From JANXLS01 sp038227045 (GTDB lineage Bacteria > Planctomycetota > SZUA-567 > H5-PLA8), in NCBI GenBank assembly GCA_038227045.1, contig JBBRQD010000133.1, positions 1-14,304 of the forward strand: DNA of 14,304 nt, given 5' to 3'. Below, in pieces: positions 6,570-13,980 of this stretch. Numbering within the stretch: the first letter of the stretch is position 1; the number at the start of each line of letters is the position of its first letter. The position numbers were made by a program, and so were the translations under genes. Below the pieces are notes generated by a model. That model had not been told where the DNA came from. It saw only the letters and a program-made list of their open reading frames with translations, and did not search any database.

Positions 6570-8189
6570 CTACTTTTCTGATGTCTTGAGGTGAGTCTTC
6601 TGCCGGCCCGGTTCCGTCGGCGGGATATTCGCGTGCTTTTCGTCAAAAATGTATACATAAGCCAGTACTGCGGCGCCCCCAATCACCACAACCGCAACTG
6701 AAACGCGCAACCACAACGGTAGTTGCATGACGCGCCGAATAAGTGACGCCTTTGGGCTTTGATTCGTCCCCGCACCCGCCTTTGTCTTGACGCCGGTGGC
6801 ATGCGGCGCGGGTGACGAATCCAACTTCTTGAGGCGAGTTTTTGGCGGCGGCCGGCGCTTGATCGACGAATCCGTTTCCTCCGGCTCGCCGGGCGGGCGC
6901 GGTTGCGCCGGAGCGGACGAAGCCACGGCGAGCTCGACATTTGAACTGGGAGAACGGGACGAATTCCCTCGCGAAGCGGCCGGAATAACATCAGACGATG
7001 GAGTCTTTTTGGAAACAGAAGAATCGGGCGGCGCTGGATTGACGAGTGGAACGACCCGCTGGAAGCGTTGGCTCTGTTGATGCAGTTCCGGGCGCGCGAT
7101 GCTGGAACGGCCCGCCGGCGGACGAATGCCGACGGGTTGTTTGCCGCGGATGACGCGGCGGATGTCCTGCAGCAGTTCGTACGGAGTCTGGTAGCGGTGA
7201 AACGGATCCTTGGCCATCATGCGTTCGAGGAGATGGCAAAAATTGAACGAGATCGTGCGATCGAGGTCGTGCGGGCTGGGGACGTATTCGTTCAAGTGCT
7301 TGAGCATCACAACCGCCGGCGTATCGCCCTCGAACGGCGGCCTTCCCGTGACCATTTCATACGCGGTGGCACCGAGCGCGTAGATGTCCGAACGAATGTC
7401 CACGTCGCTTTCGCCCTTGATCTGCTCGGGGGAAAGATAGAACGGCGTACCCATGGCAATGCCGGTCTGGGTCAGGCGGTTCTGGCGGCCGTGCACGGGA
7501 TCGTCGATCGTCAGGCCCATGTCGGTGAGCTTGGCAATGCCGTCTTCGCCGACGAGAATATTCTCCGGCTTGATGTCGCGATGGATCATGTGCTCGGAGT
7601 GGATGTGGTCGAGGGCTTTGGCCATCTGCTCCAAAATTCCGATCGCTTCGGTTTCGGTGAAACGCCCGCGTTGTTCGAGCAACGCGCACAGGTCGTAGCC
7701 CTGGACGAATTCGATGACCAGATAATGGTATCCGTCCGAATTGCAGACGTCGTAGCCGTGGACGATGTTGGGATGATCCAGTTCGAACATGGCTCGCGCT
7801 TCCATTTCAAAGCGTTTGAGGAACATTTCGTCTTTGGCTTTGCTGCGCGGGAGGACTTTTAGCGCGACGATCTTTCCGTTGCGCGTGTCGTTGGCTTTGT
7901 AGACGGCGCCCATGCCGCCTTCGCCGAGTTTGAGCAACAGTTCGTATGGGCCAAGCCGCAGGGTTGCAGGTTCGGCTTGTTTCTGAGCGTTGTTTCCCGA
8001 TTGGGTCAGACGCGTCAGTTGACTGCGCGTCAAAAAACCGCGCTGCACGAGAAGGTTCCCGAGAGATTCGAGTTTGCCCAATTGTTCGGACTGATGCAGG
8101 ACCGCGAGACACTCTTCAACCTCGGCCGTCTGACAGACGCCCTGCGCCACAACATCGCGCGCAAGATTCAGGTCATCGGGTGAGGGCAT
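6570..8189 (-). CDS. Hanks-type serine/threonine protein kinase with C-terminal membrane anchor
   Basis: A 539-residue protein kinase. Residues 1-75 form an accessory region with a pattern like LVQRGFLTRSQLTRL, resembling the N-terminal helical repeats of T2SSE/MshEN-type proteins; this likeness is tentative. The kinase domain spans about 82-347: glycine loop GEGGMG 89-94, ATP-anchoring K111 (VALKVL), HRDIKPEN with catalytic D205, metal-binding DMG 223-225 in place of DFG, and GTPFYLSPEQ. All catalytic residues are present, so it should be active. A long Ser/Pro-rich, probably disordered linker (about 355-485) leads to one membrane helix (about 490-515) and a short tail, with no PASTA or other sensor domain. 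ATG 8189 is preferred over an upstream in-frame ATG at 8321, because the promoter at 8233-8261 lies between them. The Shine-Dalgarno sequence is weak. Confidence 0.93.
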   Translation of the reverse strand: MPSPDDLNLARDVVAQGVCQTAEVEECLAVLHQSEQLGKLESLGNLLVQRGFLTRSQLTRLTQSGNNAQKQAEPATLRLGPYELLLKLGEGGMGAVYKANDTRNGKIVALKVLPRSKAKDEMFLKRFEMEARAMFELDHPNIVHGYDVCNSDGYHYLVIEFVQGYDLCALLEQRGRFTETEAIGILEQMAKALDHIHSEHMIHRDIKPENILVGEDGIAKLTDMGLTIDDPVHGRQNRLTQTGIAMGTPFYLSPEQIKGESDVDIRSDIYALGATAYEMVTGRPPFEGDTPAVVMLKHLNEYVPSPHDLDRTISFNFCHLLERMMAKDPFHRYQTPYELLQDIRRVIRGKQPVGIRPPAGRSSIARPELHQQSQRFQRVVPLVNPAPPDSSVSKKTPSSDVIPAASRGNSSRSPSSNVELAVASSAPAQPRPPGEPEETDSSIKRRPPPKTRLKKLDSSPAPHATGVKTKAGAGTNQSPKASLIRRVMQLPLWLRVSVAVVVIGGAAVLAYVYIFDEKHANIPPTEPGRQKTHLKTSEK

Positions 8190-8232
8190 GAGCGGTGTCC
8201 GAATTGAAAGGCTGAAAACAGTTGGGACATGG

Positions 8233-8261
8233 GTTCTACGGCAGCACGGGAGGAGTGTCAA
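8233..8261 (-). promoter_or_regulatory. Promoter for the kinase gene
   Basis: On the minus strand a perfect TTGACA (8261-8256) is followed, after 17 bp, by TAGAAC (8238-8233). The predicted start lies about 35 nt before the kinase ATG at 8189. This supports that ATG over the longer reading. Confidence 0.55.
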
Positions 8262-8276
8262 GACGAAGCAGAATGA

Positions 8277-8304
8277 TTGACAGGGGGCTGCAAACACGGA
8301 TAAT
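8277..8304 (+). promoter_or_regulatory. Promoter for the Uma2 gene
   Basis: TTGACA at 8277-8282, 16 bp, GATAAT at 8299-8304 (one mismatch to TATAAT). The start point near 8311 gives a leader of about 16 nt to the ATG at 8327 and excludes the in-frame ATG at 8303, which lies within the -10 box. Its -35 box is only 15 bp from the -35 box of the divergent kinase promoter. Confidence 0.6.
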
Positions 8305-8326
8305 GCAAGTGTTCGGGGCAATTCAA

Positions 8327-8971
8327 ATGCGAATACTCTTCAAACACGATACTTCAGTCGAACTCGACGACCGCCAGACACAGCCGGGCCGGCGCATGAC
8401 CGAGCGCGAATTCGTGAAATGGCAGATGCCTGGAACCCGCGCGGAATGGGCCGATGGCGAGGTAATCATCATGTCTCCTGACAGCGGTAAACATATCAGC
8501 CTGGTGGATTTTCTCGCGACTGTGGTTGGCTTGTTTGCCCGAAAACGGGATCTTGGACGCGCCTTTGGCGCAAACTATCAAATGCGTTTTTCACGCCTGA
8601 AAAGACGGCGCTCGGCGGATCTCGTTTTCGTCGCCAAAGACCGGCTGGATATTCTCAAGCCCAACCACATCGAAGGCCCACCCGATCTGGTCGTGGAAAT
8701 TGTTTCGCCCGAAAGCACTGCGCGCGATTGGCGCGAAAAGTATCTCGAATATCAACGCGCGGGAATCAAGGAATATTGGATCATCGAACCGACGTTGCAC
8801 CGAATGGAGGCGTACACGCTGATCAAACGCGAGTACGTCAGAATCGACGAGCGCGACGGCAAGATACATTCGCGTGTTTTACCGGGATTGTACATCAAGC
8901 CGGAATGGCTTTGGAGCGACCCGGCATGCGACCCGCTGGAAGTGCTCAAGGAACTTGGCGCGATCGGATGA
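8327..8971 (+). CDS. Uma2 family (DUF820) restriction-endonuclease-fold protein
   Basis: 214 residues of the Uma2 family, which has a PD-(D/E)XK nuclease fold and unknown physiological role. The family pattern is complete: MTEREFVKW (24-32), ADGEVIIMSP (42-51), D98 in RSADLVFV, D120 and E124 in PDLVVEIVSPES, then K138 in EKYLEYQRAGIKEYWIIEP. The acidic residues are intact, so it could be catalytically active. Uma2 genes are multiplied in cyanobacteria, planctomycetes and Chloroflexota; other copies would be expected in this genome. ATG 8327 is chosen because the promoter's -10 box ends at 8304. Longer in-frame starts (8222, 8303) lie in or upstream of the promoter. It is divergent from the kinase and 71 bp before the next gene, which is likely cotranscribed. 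Confidence 0.88.
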   Translation: MRILFKHDTSVELDDRQTQPGRRMTEREFVKWQMPGTRAEWADGEVIIMSPDSGKHISLVDFLATVVGLFARKRDLGRAFGANYQMRFSRLKRRRSADLVFVAKDRLDILKPNHIEGPPDLVVEIVSPESTARDWREKYLEYQRAGIKEYWIIEPTLHRMEAYTLIKREYVRIDERDGKIHSRVLPGLYIKPEWLWSDPACDPLEVLKELGAIG

Positions 8972-9042
8972 AGTATTTGTTGGCGCGCTCATCGACTTCG
9001 CCATATTTGAGTCAGCGGACGAAAAAAGGACAGGGACTTTCC

Positions 9043-9603
9043 ATGGCTCAATGGAAAAAACGCACGCTCAAACTGAAGGACGGCCACGGCTGGAAGACGA
9101 AGCCGGGTTACAACATGTTCGCTCTGGGGCGCGGCGACGTGCGGTTTGAATATCCGGACAACTGGATCATCCAACCGGCCTCCGACAACAGCGCAATTCA
9201 ATTTCACGACAAGAAGCCGCCCGCCGACGACTGCACGCTGGCCGTTTCCTGCGGGTACCTCAATGACGAAATCGATTGGAGCCGTTTGCCGATCGCATCG
9301 TTGATCAAAGAAGAAATCAAGGATGACCCGCGCAACCCATTCTTCGTCTGGGATAAGGCCATCGAATTCACGCGGCCCCATGCGCGCGGCGCGTGGTTGG
9401 AATTGCGTTTCATCGATGCAAACGAACACCGCGAGGCGCATTCGCGCATCTGCCGCGCAATGAGTTCAAACGTCCTGGCGCTGGTGACGTTCGATTTTTG
9501 GGAAGCCGACGCGGCGGCGATGACGCCGGTCTGGGATGCGGTGCTGGAGACGATGGTGATCGGCCAGTACATCGAGGATCCCACGCGGCCCATCTTCGAT
9601 TAA
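9043..9603 (+). CDS. Hypothetical protein, possibly DcrB/PsbP-like fold
   Basis: 186 residues, soluble, with no signal peptide and no membrane segment. The segment RGDVRFEYPDNWIIQPAS (30-47) followed by beta-rich sequence resembles the 'F.YP..W' opening of DcrB/PsbP-like (DUF1795-type) domains. The likeness is weak, so no function is assigned. ATG 9043 has a strong upstream AAGGACAGGGA. An alternative ATG at 8968 overlaps the Uma2 stop (ATGA) and would add 25 residues of poor composition. It lies 71 bp behind the Uma2 gene on the same strand and probably shares its promoter. It converges on ruvB: its TAA (9601-9603) and the ruvB stop (9602-9600) share the palindrome TTAA, leaving no room for a terminator. 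Confidence 0.75.
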   Translation: MAQWKKRTLKLKDGHGWKTKPGYNMFALGRGDVRFEYPDNWIIQPASDNSAIQFHDKKPPADDCTLAVSCGYLNDEIDWSRLPIASLIKEEIKDDPRNPFFVWDKAIEFTRPHARGAWLELRFIDANEHREAHSRICRAMSSNVLALVTFDFWEADAAAMTPVWDAVLETMVIGQYIEDPTRPIFD

Positions 9604-10613
9604 AAAAGACCGTTCTCGGATTTCGACGGCGCGGCGAGTCCGATTTTTTCGTAGCCCTTTGCGGAGAGAATTCGTCCGCGCGGGGTCTTAAGCACGAAGC
9701 CTTCCTGGATTAAGAACGGCTCGTACACATCTTCGATCGTATCTTCTTCCTCACCGACGATCACCGCGATAGTTTTGACGCCGACGGGCGTGCCGTTGTG
9801 GCCGGCGATGGCGTTTAGAATTTTGCGATCCATCGCATCGAGCCCGGTTTCGTCGACGCCTTCGCGATCGAGGCCTTTCTTCGCGATGGCCAGTGAAATG
9901 GTGCCGTCACCTTCGACTTCCGCCCAGTCGCGCAGGCGGCGCAGCAGGCGGTTGGCAATGCGCGGCGTTTTGCGCGCACGGGCGGCGATCTCTTTCGCGG
10001 CGGCGGGTTCGATGGGGGCTTCGAGAATCGCCGACGAACGCTTGACGATCAGCGTGAGTTCCTCGGCGGTGTAGAACGAGAGTTTTTGCGGAATGCCGAA
10101 GCGGTCTTGAAACGGACGGCTGAGCAGGCCGTCGCGCGTCGTCGCGCCGATCAGCGTAAAGGGCTTCAGATTGAATTTTACCGAGCGCGCCGATGGGCCC
10201 TGATCAACGGCGACGTCGATGAAAAAATCCTCCATTGCCGAATACAGATATTCTTCGAACGCGGCGGGCAAGCGGTGGATTTCGTCGATGAACAGCACGG
10301 TGCGTTCGGGCAGAGACGCGAGCAGGCCGACGAGGTCGCCGGGCTTTTTCAAGATGGGCGCGGACGTGCCCTGATAACCGACGCCCATCTCTTCTGCGAT
10401 GATGCGCGCGAGCGTCGTTTTGCCGAGTCCCGGGGGGCCGGAGAGCAGCACGTGATCGAGCGCCGCGTTGCGCTTCTTCGCGGCCTTGACGTACACCTGC
10501 AGATTTTCCTTGACCCGTTCCTGGCCGACGAAATCCGCAAAGCGCCGGGGCCGCAGCGTCTTTTCGATAGCTTCTTCGTCGGGCTCCTGCTGTTCTTTGC
10601 GCGGGGCGGCCAT
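9600..10613 (-). CDS. ruvB: Holliday junction branch migration DNA helicase RuvB
   Basis: AAA+ motor that, with RuvA, drives branch migration of Holliday junctions in recombination and repair. The 337-residue length is normal. Walker A GPPGLGKTT is at 59-67, Walker B LFIDEIHR at 107-114, sensor GATTR at 156-160, and the arginine finger R171 in DRFG. The C-terminal winged-helix signature DTIEDVYEPFLIQEGF is followed by TPRGR. ATG 10613 has AGGA eight bases upstream. An in-frame ATG at 10799 would run back over the promoter and is rejected. ruvA and ruvC are not adjacent, so the gene stands alone. Its promoter region contains an inverted repeat overlapping both boxes. Confidence 0.97.
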   Translation of the reverse strand: MAAPRKEQQEPDEEAIEKTLRPRRFADFVGQERVKENLQVYVKAAKKRNAALDHVLLSGPPGLGKTTLARIIAEEMGVGYQGTSAPILKKPGDLVGLLASLPERTVLFIDEIHRLPAAFEEYLYSAMEDFFIDVAVDQGPSARSVKFNLKPFTLIGATTRDGLLSRPFQDRFGIPQKLSFYTAEELTLIVKRSSAILEAPIEPAAAKEIAARARKTPRIANRLLRRLRDWAEVEGDGTISLAIAKKGLDREGVDETGLDAMDRKILNAIAGHNGTPVGVKTIAVIVGEEEDTIEDVYEPFLIQEGFVLKTPRGRILSAKGYEKIGLAAPSKSENGLF

Positions 10614-10641
10614 GGGATGAGTCCTGAGTAAGTGGTTGAAA

Positions 10642-10672
10642 CCAGTATAGCGCCACGAATGCATACTGGCTA
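10642..10672 (-). promoter_or_regulatory. ruvB promoter with overlapping inverted repeat
   Basis: On the minus strand: -35-like TAGCCA (10672-10667), 17 bp, -10 TATACT (10649-10644). The plus strand reads CCAGTAT at 10642-10648 and ATACTGG at 10663-10669, an exact 7-bp inverted repeat with half-site centres 21 bp apart. One half covers the -10 and the other touches the -35, as a repressor operator would. The regulator is unknown; damage control is only a guess based on ruvB. Confidence 0.5.
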
Positions 10673-10739
10673 TCTGTGAAGCATCCGCAAAATTATCATT
10701 CGGCTGGTTTTTTTCACGGCGATCATTGTATAAATAACA

Positions 10740-11504
10740 ATGCAAAACTTGGGAGATTGTGTTTTGGGGGACGGGGTGTACTCGAACGGGCTGCCGCATC
10801 CGTCGCGCCGGATGCGCGCGCGCATGGCGCTGGAACTTGGCGTGATCGCGCTGATGACCGTGGCGTTTCTAACGTTCGCTCCGAGGGACTATCTTAATAA
10901 CTGGACGTTTATCGGGCTGGCTCTCGTCGCGCTGGGTTTCATTCTGTATCAACGCAAAGATATCGAAGAGCGCATTTGGGGGCCGCCGGAGTCGCCCGAC
11001 TTCGACCGCGTGCGCCGCTGCACGATCAACATGTCGGCGCTGACGATACCGCCCCTGATTATCTTTCTCGCGCTCGGAATCTACGCGCGGTATTGGCGCC
11101 CCGACATGTTCAACATGATGAAATTGGAAAATCCAGACACACCCTGTCCAATGTTCAGCCTGCATTTTATTTTCGTGTTGTGCTTTTACGTGCCGTGGGC
11201 TCTCTTGCAGCAGACGCTTTTTCAATTTTATCTTCTCGGAAGATTGCGTGCGCTGCTTCCATTCGCGTCGCCACTGTTGCTGGCGACGATCAATGGCACA
11301 GCCTACGGATTGGTGCACCTGCCCAGCGGATATCTGTTGACCGGCGTGACGATTATCGGGGGAATCTGCTGGAGCTATTCTTATTATCGCGACCGCTATG
11401 TTTTTCCACTCGCGCTGTCGCACGGATTGCTGGCCACCACATTTTTCTACTGGGTGTATGGGAAAGACATTTTCGCGAAAATGATCGAGCAAGTTGTGAA
11501 GTGA
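10740..11504 (+). CDS. CPBP (Abi)-like integral membrane protein with altered catalytic motif
   Basis: 254 residues with several membrane segments (near 31-47, 54-70, 99-115, 140-157, 172-190, 197-215, 222-240). The C-terminal half follows the layout of CPBP intramembrane proteases: motif 1 at 157-162 in WALLQQTLFQFYLLGRL, motif 2 with H193 in AYGLVHLPSG, and motif 3 with H228 in LSHGLLAT. The usual EExxxR of motif 1 reads QQxxxQ, so the catalytic Glu pair and the Arg are absent while both histidines remain. It may be non-proteolytic or use another chemistry. The start is uncertain. ATG 10740 lies about 6 bp after a TATAAA box and has no Shine-Dalgarno, so it may be leaderless; in-frame ATGs at 10812 and 10824 are alternatives. 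It is divergent from ruvB and in tandem with the isomerase gene 107 bp downstream. Confidence 0.7.
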   Translation: MQNLGDCVLGDGVYSNGLPHPSRRMRARMALELGVIALMTVAFLTFAPRDYLNNWTFIGLALVALGFILYQRKDIEERIWGPPESPDFDRVRRCTINMSALTIPPLIIFLALGIYARYWRPDMFNMMKLENPDTPCPMFSLHFIFVLCFYVPWALLQQTLFQFYLLGRLRALLPFASPLLLATINGTAYGLVHLPSGYLLTGVTIIGGICWSYSYYRDRYVFPLALSHGLLATTFFYWVYGKDIFAKMIEQVVK

Positions 11505-11611
11505 TATTTTTGGCCCTTTCATCGGCGCACGAAGTGCGTACACTATGCGACGATTTTTACTGACTCGGTCGGTGTGCGGCCGCAACGAATGACATTGAGG
11601 AGAATGAGAAA

Positions 11612-12628
11612 ATGGGCAGACCTGTAACGTTGTTCACCGGCCAATGGGCCGATATGAATCTGGAAACGATCTGTGAAAAGGCGAAGGCGTTCGGTTACGA
11701 AGGCATCGAACTCGCGTGCTGGGGCGACCATGTCGACGTGGCCCGCGCCGCGACCGATCTGGCCTACGCAAAGTCCCGCAAGGAAATTCCGGCGAAATAC
11801 GGCTTGAAGGTTTACGCGATTTCCAATCACCTCGCCGGCCAGTGCGTGTGCGACGAAATCGATTCGCGCCATAAGTCGATCGACACATCCGGGCGCATCT
11901 GGGGCGACGGCAATCCGGAAGGTGTCCGCACACGCGCCGCGAATGAAATGAAGTTGACCGCGCGCGCCGCCAAGAACATCGGCGTGAGCGTTGTGAACGG
12001 ATTCACCGGTTCGTCGATTTGGAAATATCTCTACAGTTTCCCGCCGGTTCCGAACGATTGGATTGATGCGGGCTACGCCGATTTTGCGAAGCGCTGGAAT
12101 CCGATCCTCGACGTCTTCGACGAATGCGGCGTAAAATTCGCGCTGGAAGTTCATCCGACTGAAATTGCGTTCGACATTGCCAGCGCCGAGCGCGCCGTGG
12201 CGGCTCTGGGCGGTCGCAAGACGTTTGGATTCAACTACGATCCCAGCCACTTTGTCTATCAGAATGTCAATTACGTGAAGTTCATCCGCAAATTTGGCGA
12301 CCGCATTTACCACGTCCACATGAAGGACTCCTTCTCGTCGCCGACGCCGACCGAAGCAGGCGTCTTCGGCGGGCACATCACGTTCGGCGACCACCGCCGT
12401 GCGTGGGATTTCCGCAGCCTTGGCCGCGGCAGCGTGAATTTCGAGGAGATCATTCGCGCGTTGAACGATGTCGGTTACGGCGGGCCGTTGAGCGTCGAGT
12501 GGGAAGACACCAAAATGGACCGCGAACAGGGCGCGATCGAAGCGTGCGCGTTCGTCAAGAAGGTGGACTTCAAGCCCAGCGCGATCGTCTTCGATGCGCA
12601 GTTCGATAAAGAAAAACAGGCGAAGTAA
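11612..12628 (+). CDS. Sugar phosphate isomerase/epimerase-like TIM barrel protein
   Basis: 338 residues of the xylose-isomerase-like (AP endonuclease 2) TIM-barrel superfamily. Members isomerise or epimerise sugars, inositols or related substrates using a divalent metal. The expected ligands are visible in order: E179 in LEVHPTE, D210 in NYDPSHF, H236 in IYHVHMKD and E296 in LSVEWED. WDFRSLGRGSVNFEEI is the usual loop before the last strands. There is no signal peptide, so it is cytoplasmic. ATG 11612 is preceded by GAGGAG at good spacing. It stands alone, with no sugar transporter, dehydrogenase or kinase next to it, so the substrate cannot be inferred. A strong terminator follows at 12694-12732. 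Confidence 0.9.
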   Translation: MGRPVTLFTGQWADMNLETICEKAKAFGYEGIELACWGDHVDVARAATDLAYAKSRKEIPAKYGLKVYAISNHLAGQCVCDEIDSRHKSIDTSGRIWGDGNPEGVRTRAANEMKLTARAAKNIGVSVVNGFTGSSIWKYLYSFPPVPNDWIDAGYADFAKRWNPILDVFDECGVKFALEVHPTEIAFDIASAERAVAALGGRKTFGFNYDPSHFVYQNVNYVKFIRKFGDRIYHVHMKDSFSSPTPTEAGVFGGHITFGDHRRAWDFRSLGRGSVNFEEIIRALNDVGYGGPLSVEWEDTKMDREQGAIEACAFVKKVDFKPSAIVFDAQFDKEKQAK

Positions 12629-12640
12629 GTGCTTTTTCAC

Positions 12641-12680
12641 CGCGAGAGGACGCAGAGGTTCGCGGAGGAAAGACGAAGAA
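12641..12680 (+). repeat. Degenerate 10-bp tandem repeat
   Basis: Four successive 10-bp blocks occupy 12641-12680: CGCGAGAGGA, CGCAGAGGTT, CGCGGAGGAA, AGACGAAGAA. They lie between the isomerase stop and its terminator. Unlike the other arrays in the window, no facing copy is seen nearby. Confidence 0.55.
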
Positions 12681-12693
12681 TAAAAAAGGTTTG

Positions 12694-12732
12694 GCGCCGC
12701 GAGAAGCCCTGCTTCTCGCGGCGCTTTTTTTT
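12694..12732 (+). terminator. Strong intrinsic terminator after the isomerase gene
   Basis: A perfect 14-bp GC-rich stem (12694-12707 with 12711-12724) with a 3-nt loop is followed by eight T (12725-12732). It ends the isomerase transcript. On the other strand a T-run also follows after a short interval (12682-12687 read in reverse), so it may serve kbl as well, whose stop codon overlaps the last T residues. Confidence 0.9.
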
Positions 12733-13921
12733 ATAACCCCAATTCCTTTTTTACTTCGTTGAACGCGTTGATCGCAAAGTCCAGGTCTTCGCGTGAGTGG
12801 GCCGCCGAGATTTGCGATCGGATGCGGGCCTTGCCTTGCGGCACTACGGGATAGCTGAAGCCGATGACATAGACGCCTTTTTCAAGCATCGCGTCGGCGA
12901 ACTTCGCGGCCAATGCCGCGTCACCGAGCATGATCGGCGCGATTGGGTGCGTGCCATGCGGAATTTGAAATCCGCGGCGCGCCATTTCAGCTCGGAAATA
13001 AGTTGTGTTCGTCTCCAGTTTGTCGCGCAATGCCGTCGATTCCGAGAGCAGTTCCAGCACTTTCAGCGACGCGCCCGCGATGCCTGGCGCGAGCGTGTTT
13101 GAGAACAAATACGGACGCGAGCGCTGACGCAAGAGGTCGATGATTTCAGTCCGGCCGCTGGTGTATCCGCCGCTCGCGCCACCCAGTGCTTTGCCGAGCG
13201 TGCCGGTGAGAATGTCGATGCGCCCCATTACGCCGCAGTGTTCGTGCGTGCCGCGCCCGGTTTTGCCCATGAAGCCGACGGCGTGCGAATCGTCCACCAT
13301 GGTCAACGCGCCGTACTTTTCGGCCAGATCGCAAATCGCGGAGAGATTTGCAATGTAGCCGTCCATCGAGAACACGCCGTCGGTGGCGATCAGCGTGAAG
13401 CGGGCGTTGGCCGCCTGAGCCTCTTTCAATTTGGCTTCGAGATCGCGCATGTCGTTGTTCCGGTAGCGGAAACGCAGCGCTTTGCAGAGGCGCACGCCGT
13501 CGATGATGCTGGCGTGATTCAACTCGTCGGAGACGATCGCGTCTTCCGCGCCGAGGAGCGTTTCGAAAAGCCCGCCGTTTGCGTCGAAACACGAGCCGTA
13601 CAGAATGGTCTGTTCGGTGCCGAGAAACTGGGTGAGCTTCGCTTCGAGATCTTTGTGAATGGTCTGCGTGCCGCAGATGAAACGTACCGACGCCAATCCG
13701 TAGCCCCACCGGTCAAGCGCCTCGTGCGCGGCGCGGATGACGGCAGGGTGCTCGGCGAGACCCAGATAGTTATTGGCACAGAAATTCAAGACGGTGCGCC
13801 CGCCGCCGACGCGGATGCGCGCATTTTGCGGGGACTCGATCACCCGCTCGCGCTTGAAAGTCCCGGCCGCGCGAATGACGTCGAGTTGTCCCTGCACGTG
13901 TTGTTTGAATGCGTCGTTCAT
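12731..13921 (-). CDS. kbl: Glycine C-acetyltransferase (2-amino-3-ketobutyrate CoA ligase)
   Basis: PLP enzyme that cleaves 2-amino-3-oxobutyrate with CoA into glycine and acetyl-CoA, the second step of threonine breakdown; cytoplasmic. The 396-residue length equals the family norm (E. coli Kbl 398). The PLP lysine is K244 in TGTLGKALGGASGGY, the same number as in E. coli. LNFCANNYLGLAEHP, the H136 region (SDELNHASIIDG) and DDSHAVGFMG (D210, H213) complete the active site. ATG 13921 is chosen to match the Kbl N-terminus (MNDAFKQHVQGQLDVIRAAG); an ATG at 13942 adds seven residues. The usual partner tdh (threonine dehydrogenase) is not adjacent. Related alpha-oxoamine synthases (BioF, HemA, SPT) are possible, but the similarity to Kbl is clearly closest. 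Confidence 0.95.
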   Translation of the reverse strand: MNDAFKQHVQGQLDVIRAAGTFKRERVIESPQNARIRVGGGRTVLNFCANNYLGLAEHPAVIRAAHEALDRWGYGLASVRFICGTQTIHKDLEAKLTQFLGTEQTILYGSCFDANGGLFETLLGAEDAIVSDELNHASIIDGVRLCKALRFRYRNNDMRDLEAKLKEAQAANARFTLIATDGVFSMDGYIANLSAICDLAEKYGALTMVDDSHAVGFMGKTGRGTHEHCGVMGRIDILTGTLGKALGGASGGYTSGRTEIIDLLRQRSRPYLFSNTLAPGIAGASLKVLELLSESTALRDKLETNTTYFRAEMARRGFQIPHGTHPIAPIMLGDAALAAKFADAMLEKGVYVIGFSYPVVPQGKARIRSQISAAHSREDLDFAINAFNEVKKELGL

Positions 13922-13980
13922 TATGTTAATTCCAAGTCTCAATTAATCGCCGATGAACGTGGATAACTTCTTTTATAATT

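Noticed and set aside
7068..7862. Plus-strand open frame inside the kinase gene (264 codons)
   Set aside because: It lies opposite the kinase catalytic domain, which is clearly coding; the translation is Arg/Val-rich antisense composition.
8728..9042. Long N-terminal extension of the 186-residue protein
   Set aside because: It would overlap the Uma2 gene by over 240 bp in another frame and has Arg-rich shadow composition. ATG 9043 has a strong ribosome site.
11543..12640. Long open frame on the minus strand opposite the isomerase gene (365 codons)
   Set aside because: The plus strand encodes a TIM-barrel protein with all metal ligands and a good ribosome site. The minus frame is a GC-driven antisense shadow with no recognisable motifs.
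13238..13966. Plus-strand open frame opposite kbl (242 codons)
   Set aside because: Antisense shadow of a well-identified enzyme.
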